This document shows, one piece after another, positions 30,191 through 33,864 of a stretch of DNA of 33,864 nucleotides (its first letter is position 1; every line of letters starts with the position of its first letter). The translations under genes and the position numbers were made by a program. Source of the stretch: Amycolatopsis pittospori (GTDB lineage Bacteria; Actinomycetota; Actinomycetes; Mycobacteriales; Pseudonocardiaceae). The notes beneath the pieces are model-generated. The model ran no database searches. It was not told the DNA's origin and was given only the letters and a program-made list of their open reading frames with translations. The stretch spans positions 1 to 33,864 of the forward strand of contig NZ_JACBXD010000081.1 of assembly GCF_013870525.1 (NCBI RefSeq). The letters are read 5' to 3'.

Positions 30191-30883
30191 GTGAAGCTCA
30201 AACGCGCTCTGCTCGTCGTGATCGGTGTGGTCGCCACCCTCTTCCCGGGGGTATCGACCGCGTCGGCCGACGACACCTACCAGCCGTACATCGTCGACGG
30301 GTACTACGCCGGCCACACCAACGGCGCCGTACAGCAGTTCCGCAACGGTCAGGCGTGGTGCACCGCCAGCCTGATCTCGGCCTACTGGGTACTCACCGCA
30401 CAACACTGTGTGACCGCGAGTGCCTCCTACGGCTACCGGGTCGGGTCGACCGACGCGTACGCCGGCACTTGGGCCAACGCCTCGGCGATCTACCAGCACC
30501 CCTCGGCCGACCTGGCCCTGGTCCGGCTCAGCAACCCGGTCTCCGGGCCGATCGTGCGTCTCGGCAGCACGTCACCCGGGCAGTACGCCCAGATCTACGG
30601 CTGGGGATCCACGTGCGCTTCGGACGGCTGCCCGTCGCGCTGGCTCAAGTACGCCAACACCATCGTGTCCTCCACCAACGCCAGGGACGGCCGGGGTGGC
30701 GTCGCGATCGCCTTGAGCCGCTACGACGGGATCACCGCCGGCGGTGACTCCGGTGGTCCGGCGTTCGCCAACGGCACGAACATCCAGGTCGGTGTGGCCT
30801 CGACCAGCGACCGTGCCAACTACGCCTCCTACACGAGCGTCGCGTACTACCGCGGCTGGATTCGCAGCGTGTCCGGCGTCTGA
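30191..30883 (+). CDS. Secreted trypsin-like S1 serine protease
   Basis: The 230-residue protein has a Sec signal (LKRALLVVIGVVATLFPGVSTASA-D). The chymotrypsin-fold domain has the triad H72 (TAQHC), D107 (SADLALVRL) and S187 (GGDSGGP). The trypsin-like opening reads YIVDGYYAGHTNGAVQQF, not the usual IVGG, and no long propeptide is seen. Four or more Cys may form disulfides. GTG 30191 has AGGAG 6 nt upstream; earlier in-frame starts would precede the signal peptide. Two TTGAC-type -35-like elements (30094-30099, 30104-30109) lie upstream without a good -10. It is followed 32 nt later by a second secreted serine protease of a different subfamily. Confidence 0.92.
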   Translation: MKLKRALLVVIGVVATLFPGVSTASADDTYQPYIVDGYYAGHTNGAVQQFRNGQAWCTASLISAYWVLTAQHCVTASASYGYRVGSTDAYAGTWANASAIYQHPSADLALVRLSNPVSGPIVRLGSTSPGQYAQIYGWGSTCASDGCPSRWLKYANTIVSSTNARDGRGGVAIALSRYDGITAGGDSGGPAFANGTNIQVGVASTSDRANYASYTSVAYYRGWIRSVSGV

Positions 30884-30915
30884 ACACCCCCGTCCCCGCC
30901 ATCTTTGGAGTTCGT

Positions 30916-32055
30916 ATGAAACGCACTTTCGTCACGACGGCCGCGGTGTTGGCCGCTGCGACCGCCCTGGCCGTCCCAGGGGGCATGGCCGTGGCCGCTT
31001 CCCCGGTCTCGCCCGAGGCACAGGCCGCGACCGAGGGGGTCACCCCCGCGGTACTCGACGCCATGCGGCGCGATCTCGGTCTGAGCGCCGACGCCGCGAA
31101 GACGCGGCTGACCGCCGAAGCGAGGGCCGCCAAGGTCGAGAAGAACATCACCGCCGCCCTGCCGGGCAGCTACAGCGGCTCGTGGTTCGATCCGGGCCGC
31201 AACGCGCTCGTCGTCGGCGTCACCGACCCCGCCAAGGCGGATATCGTGCGCACGCACGGGGCGATCCCCCAGGTCGTGCGGCACAGCGCCGCCGAACTCG
31301 ACGCCGCCGTCACCCGGCTCAACGCCGCGACCTCACCCGGATCGATCTCCGGGTGGTACGTCGACGTCCAGCGCAACACCGTCACGATCACCACCGCCCC
31401 CGGCACCTCGGCCTCCGCCGTGGCGTTCGCGAAGCAGGCCGAAGCCGAGTCCGTCTCGACCGTCGCCGAGTCCGCCGCGGCACCTCGCCCGCATTACGAC
31501 GTCGTCGGAGGCGACGCCTACTACACCGGCAACGTCCGCTGTTCCGTCGGCTTCGCCGTGGTCGGCGGCTACGTCACGGCCGGCCACTGCGGCAACGTCG
31601 GATGGAGCACCACGGGATACAACCGCTACACACAGGGCGTGTTCCGCGGGTCGTCGTTCCCCGGCGACGACATGGCCTGGGTCCAGGTCAACTCGTCCTG
31701 GACCCCCCGCGGCACCGTCAACCAGTACAACGGCTGGGTCACCGGCGTGCGCGGCTCGGCCGAGGCCCCGATCGGTGCTTCGGTGTGCCGCTCGGGTTCC
31801 ACCACCGGCTGGCGCTGCGGCTACATCCAGGCCAAGAACCAGACCGTCCGCTACCCCTTGGGCACCATCTACGGCATGACCACCAGCAGCGCCTGCTCGA
31901 ACCCGGGCGACTCCGGCGGATCGTTCCTGTCCGGCAACCAAGCGCAAGGTGTCCTGTCCGGCAACAGCGGGGACTGCGGCAACGGCGGAGTCTCCTTCTT
32001 CCAGCCGGTCAACGAAATCCTGTGGCGCTACAACCTGAGGCTGCTCCTCGGCTGA
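30916..32055 (+). CDS. Streptogrisin/alpha-lytic-type serine protease with propeptide (S1E)
   Basis: The 379-residue preproprotein has a signal peptide (about 1-28: TAAVLAAATALAVPGGMAVAA) and an alpha-lytic-type propeptide (about 40-190). The mature protease probably begins near YDVVGGDAYYTGN. The triad is H224 (TAGHC), D251 or D252 (PGDDMAW) and S333 (NPGDSGGS), with the CRSGSTTGWRCG block typical of streptogrisins. The propeptide normally acts as a folding chaperone and is cleaved autocatalytically. ATG 30916 is preceded by TTGGAG. The gene follows the S1 protease by 32 nt and ends at a strong hairpin, so the two form a secreted-protease pair. Confidence 0.95.
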   Translation: MKRTFVTTAAVLAAATALAVPGGMAVAASPVSPEAQAATEGVTPAVLDAMRRDLGLSADAAKTRLTAEARAAKVEKNITAALPGSYSGSWFDPGRNALVVGVTDPAKADIVRTHGAIPQVVRHSAAELDAAVTRLNAATSPGSISGWYVDVQRNTVTITTAPGTSASAVAFAKQAEAESVSTVAESAAAPRPHYDVVGGDAYYTGNVRCSVGFAVVGGYVTAGHCGNVGWSTTGYNRYTQGVFRGSSFPGDDMAWVQVNSSWTPRGTVNQYNGWVTGVRGSAEAPIGASVCRSGSTTGWRCGYIQAKNQTVRYPLGTIYGMTTSSACSNPGDSGGSFLSGNQAQGVLSGNSGDCGNGGVSFFQPVNEILWRYNLRLLLG

Positions 32056-32059
32056 GCCG

Positions 32060-32097
32060 GAGAGCCGGTCGCGAGAACAGGCGGCCGGCTCTCTTTC
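32060..32097 (+). terminator. Intrinsic terminator after the protease pair
   Basis: Arms GAGAGCCGG (32060-32068) and CCGGCTCTC (32085-32093) enclose a 16-nt loop and are followed by TTTCC. The hairpin begins 5 nt after the streptogrisin stop. Confidence 0.7.
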
Positions 32098-32126
32098 CTC
32101 CACTGGATCAGGTCCGCCGATCAGGC

Positions 32127-32149
32127 ACCGTCCGGACCCCGCGGACGGT
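32127..32149 (-). terminator. Hairpin after the osmoprotectant-binding-protein gene
   Basis: Perfect 8-bp arms ACCGTCCG and CGGACGGT enclose a 7-nt loop, immediately after the minus-strand stop codon at 32150-32152. No T-run follows; likely a GC-rich terminator. Confidence 0.55.
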
Positions 32150-33124
32150 TCAGCTGATGAAACCCGCCGCCTTGAGCCAGTCGCGCGCGACCGTGGCGGC
32201 CTTCTGGCCGTCGACGCTGACCTTCTTGTTCAGGTCCGTGAGCGTCGCGGTGTCGAGCTTCGCGGCGATCGGCGCGAAGACCTGCTCCAGCTGCGGGTAT
32301 TTCTGCGCGAGCGGTGTGGCGATCGTGATCGCGGGGTTGTACGTCGGGAAGAAATGCTTGTCGTCTTCGAGCACGGTGAGCTGCTGCGCGGCCACGCGCC
32401 CGTCGGTGGAGGCGACCGAGCCGAAGCCGCAAGGGTCACCCTTGCCGATGCTCGGGTAGACGACGGCGTCGTTGAGCAGGTGCACCTGCGGGTCGGGCAG
32501 GGTGAACCCGTAGGTCTTCGCCAGGCCGGGGAACCCGTCGTCCCGGCTCTTGAACTCCGGGCCCATACAGGTCGAGGCCGCGGCCGGGTCCCGCTTCACC
32601 AGGGCCGCGTAATCGGACAGCGTCTTGACGCCGGTCCGGGCCACTGTCGCCGGGTTACCGGCGAGGGCGTAGGTGTCGTTGGCCGGCGAGCGCGCCCACC
32701 AGGTGACGCCGTTGGCGGTGTCGGCCTGTTTGACCGCGTCGTACTGCGCCTGCGGGTCGCTGATCGGCTTGGTCTGGTTGAGGTAGCTGATCCAGGCGGT
32801 GCCGGTGTATTCCCAGTACAGGTCGACCGCGCCGCTGGTGAGCGCCTGGCGGACGTTGCTGGATCCGGTGATGTTGGTCTTGTCCTGCGGGCTCGCCCCG
32901 GCCGCCTGCAGTGCGACGAGGGCGATCTGGCCGAGCAGCAGCTGCTCGTCGAACTCCTTGGAGCTGACGCGGATCTGGGCGCCGTTCAGCGCGTCGATCT
33001 TCTTGATGGAGCCCGCGCCCACTTGCGCGCCGGTCTCGTCCTTGCCGATCGTGCAGCCGGCCGAGAGCGCCGCCGCCACGACGAGCGCGAGCGTGGCGGC
33101 GGCCGTGCGCTGGAGCATCCGCAT
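32150..33124 (-). CDS. Osmoprotectant (glycine betaine/choline-type) ABC transporter substrate-binding lipoprotein
   Basis: The 324-residue protein has a lipobox LSAGC (C24). The OpuAC-type domain shows IRVSSKEFDEQLLLGQIALVALQAAG, GSSNVRQALTSGAVDLYWEYTGTAW and GDPCGFGSVASTDGRVAAQQL. The DLYWEYTGTAW block is a hallmark of ProX/OsmF/OpuCC binding proteins, whose aromatic residues hold trimethylammonium groups. ATG 33124 has AGGAGG 8 nt upstream. It lies 28 nt after a matching permease gene, so the two are one operon whose other genes lie beyond the window. Betaine or choline uptake for osmotic protection is the family role; specificity is not proven. Confidence 0.93.
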   Translation of the reverse strand: MRMLQRTAAATLALVVAAALSAGCTIGKDETGAQVGAGSIKKIDALNGAQIRVSSKEFDEQLLLGQIALVALQAAGASPQDKTNITGSSNVRQALTSGAVDLYWEYTGTAWISYLNQTKPISDPQAQYDAVKQADTANGVTWWARSPANDTYALAGNPATVARTGVKTLSDYAALVKRDPAAASTCMGPEFKSRDDGFPGLAKTYGFTLPDPQVHLLNDAVVYPSIGKGDPCGFGSVASTDGRVAAQQLTVLEDDKHFFPTYNPAITIATPLAQKYPQLEQVFAPIAAKLDTATLTDLNKKVSVDGQKAATVARDWLKAAGFIS

Positions 33125-33152
33125 GGGTTGGTCCTCCTTGAATTCGGTCGAG

Positions 33153-33863
33153 CTACAGGCCGCGCGGGTGCAGGAACTCCTCGGCGACCAGCCCCAGCCA
33201 GTCGACGAAGAGCGCCAGTGCGGCGACGATGATGCCGAAGGTGAGGCTCAGGATCGGGCGGTACAGCCCGATGCCGGCGACAAGCCCTCCGCCGAGACCG
33301 CCGCCGTCGATGAACGTCGCCAGCGTCGCGCTCGCGACGGTGAGCACCAGCGCGGTCCGGATCCCGGCGAGGATCACCGGGACGGCCAGCGGCAGTTCGA
33401 TCCGCCACAGGATGGCCGTCTTGCCCATGCCCATGCCGCGCGCGGCGTCGACGAGGGTCGGGTCGACGCCGTCGAGCCCGACGATCGTGTTGCGCAGCAC
33501 CGGCAAGGTCGCGTAGACGACGAGTGCCGTCACCGCCGTCGCGGTGCCCGTGCCGATCCAGAGCGCGAGCAGCACGACGAGCCCGATCGACGGGATCGCC
33601 TGGCCCAGGTTGCCCAGCCCCAGGCCGACGGGCCGGGCCCAGCGGGCGCCGGCGCGGGTGAGCAGGATGCCGAGCGGGAGGGCGATGGCGATGGTGCACA
33701 CCGTCGAGATCACGGTGAGCCGTAGGTGCTGGCCCAGTTCGGTGAAGATCTCGCCGGTGTTGAGGAAACGCTGTTCGATCGAGTCGAGCGGGTGCGCCCG
33801 CACGATCAGGAAGAGCGCCAGCAAGGCGAGGGTCAACAGAACCGGGCGCACCAGCAGCCCGAG
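33153..33863 (-). CDS. Osmoprotectant ABC transporter permease (5' end cut by window edge)
   Basis: At least 232 residues are visible and the frame is open to the window edge; GTG 33851 is a possible start, but codons before it (LGLL) continue the hydrophobic stretch. There are about six transmembrane helices (LLTLALLALFLIV, LTVISTVCTIAIALPLGILL, LGQAIPSIGLVVLLALWIG and others). The coupling loop is GMGMGKTAILWRIELPLAVPVILAGIRTAL. LGQAIPSIGLVVLL and the end RPILSLTFGIIVAALAL match OpuCB/OpuCD-type permeases. It forms the channel with the downstream binding lipoprotein. Confidence 0.9.
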   Translation of the reverse strand, partial: LGLLVRPVLLTLALLALFLIVRAHPLDSIEQRFLNTGEIFTELGQHLRLTVISTVCTIAIALPLGILLTRAGARWARPVGLGLGNLGQAIPSIGLVVLLALWIGTGTATAVTALVVYATLPVLRNTIVGLDGVDPTLVDAARGMGMGKTAILWRIELPLAVPVILAGIRTALVLTVASATLATFIDGGGLGGGLVAGIGLYRPILSLTFGIIVAALALFVDWLGLVAEEFLHPRGL

Positions 33864-33864
33864 C

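Overview
The window is high-GC DNA with dense coding on both strands, many GTG starts, several apparently leaderless genes and actinobacterial regulatory motifs (a TCGAAC-N4-GTTCGA SOS box, TANNNT -10 elements). A mycothiol-dependent-isomerase-like protein, a DUF222/HNH '13E12' protein and an IniR-like LuxR regulator all point to a filamentous actinomycete. My best guess is Pseudonocardiaceae, probably Amycolatopsis; this comes from protein flavour only, without a search. It looks like chromosomal DNA of mostly accessory character. I see no transposase, integrase, CRISPR array or rRNA. No gene-free stretch exceeds 300 bases. The largest gaps are 27531-27798 (a promoter, then a tRNA), 29975-30190 (a divergent promoter region) and 1936-2122 (nothing recognised).

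Layout, left part. 1-2.1 kb: the 3' part of a large LuxR-type regulator converges on a DUF1062 zinc-binding protein across a strong hairpin. 2.1-4.5 kb: a TetR repressor diverges from a flavin monooxygenase plus a four-helix membrane protein; a perfect 38-bp operator-like palindrome overlaps the monooxygenase ribosome-binding site. 4.5-8.3 kb: an unknown 163-aa protein, a CbrC-family protein, an SOS-box-controlled DUF222/HNH nuclease and a HEAT-like protein. 8.4-10.4 kb: a Tat-exported M28 peptidase and a DinB/MDMPI-fold protein, joined by a 17-bp tandem duplication. 10.4-15.1 kb: an NMT1/THI5-type ABC importer diverges from a LacI repressor and an ornithine-cyclodeaminase-family enzyme, with two adjoining LacI-type operators between them.

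Layout, right part. 15.2-16.3 kb: a small membrane protein and a possible lipid-binding protein. 16.3-20.8 kb: a four-gene minus-strand operon (anchored solute-binding-like protein, TelA, a lipoprotein fusing a binding domain to a von Willebrand A domain, a membrane protein), with all three junctions overlapping and a PHO-box-like repeat upstream. 20.9-24.0 kb: a two-gene signalling pair in which a response regulator fused to a cysteine-free glutaredoxin/thioredoxin-reductase-like flavoprotein overlaps a cyclic-nucleotide-domain histidine kinase. 24.0-27.5 kb: a GNAT protein, an HdeD-like membrane protein and a secreted ricin-lectin/beta-helix protein. 27.8-32.1 kb: tRNA-Ala(GGC), a BLUF blue-light sensor, an XRE regulator and two secreted S1 serine proteases. 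32.1-33.9 kb: the end of an osmoprotectant (OpuA/OsmF-type) ABC importer running off the window.

The most system-like, least explained units are the TelA/VWA/binding-protein operon and the neighbouring kinase/flavoprotein pair. Both look like envelope or redox sensing modules. Their functions here are inference.
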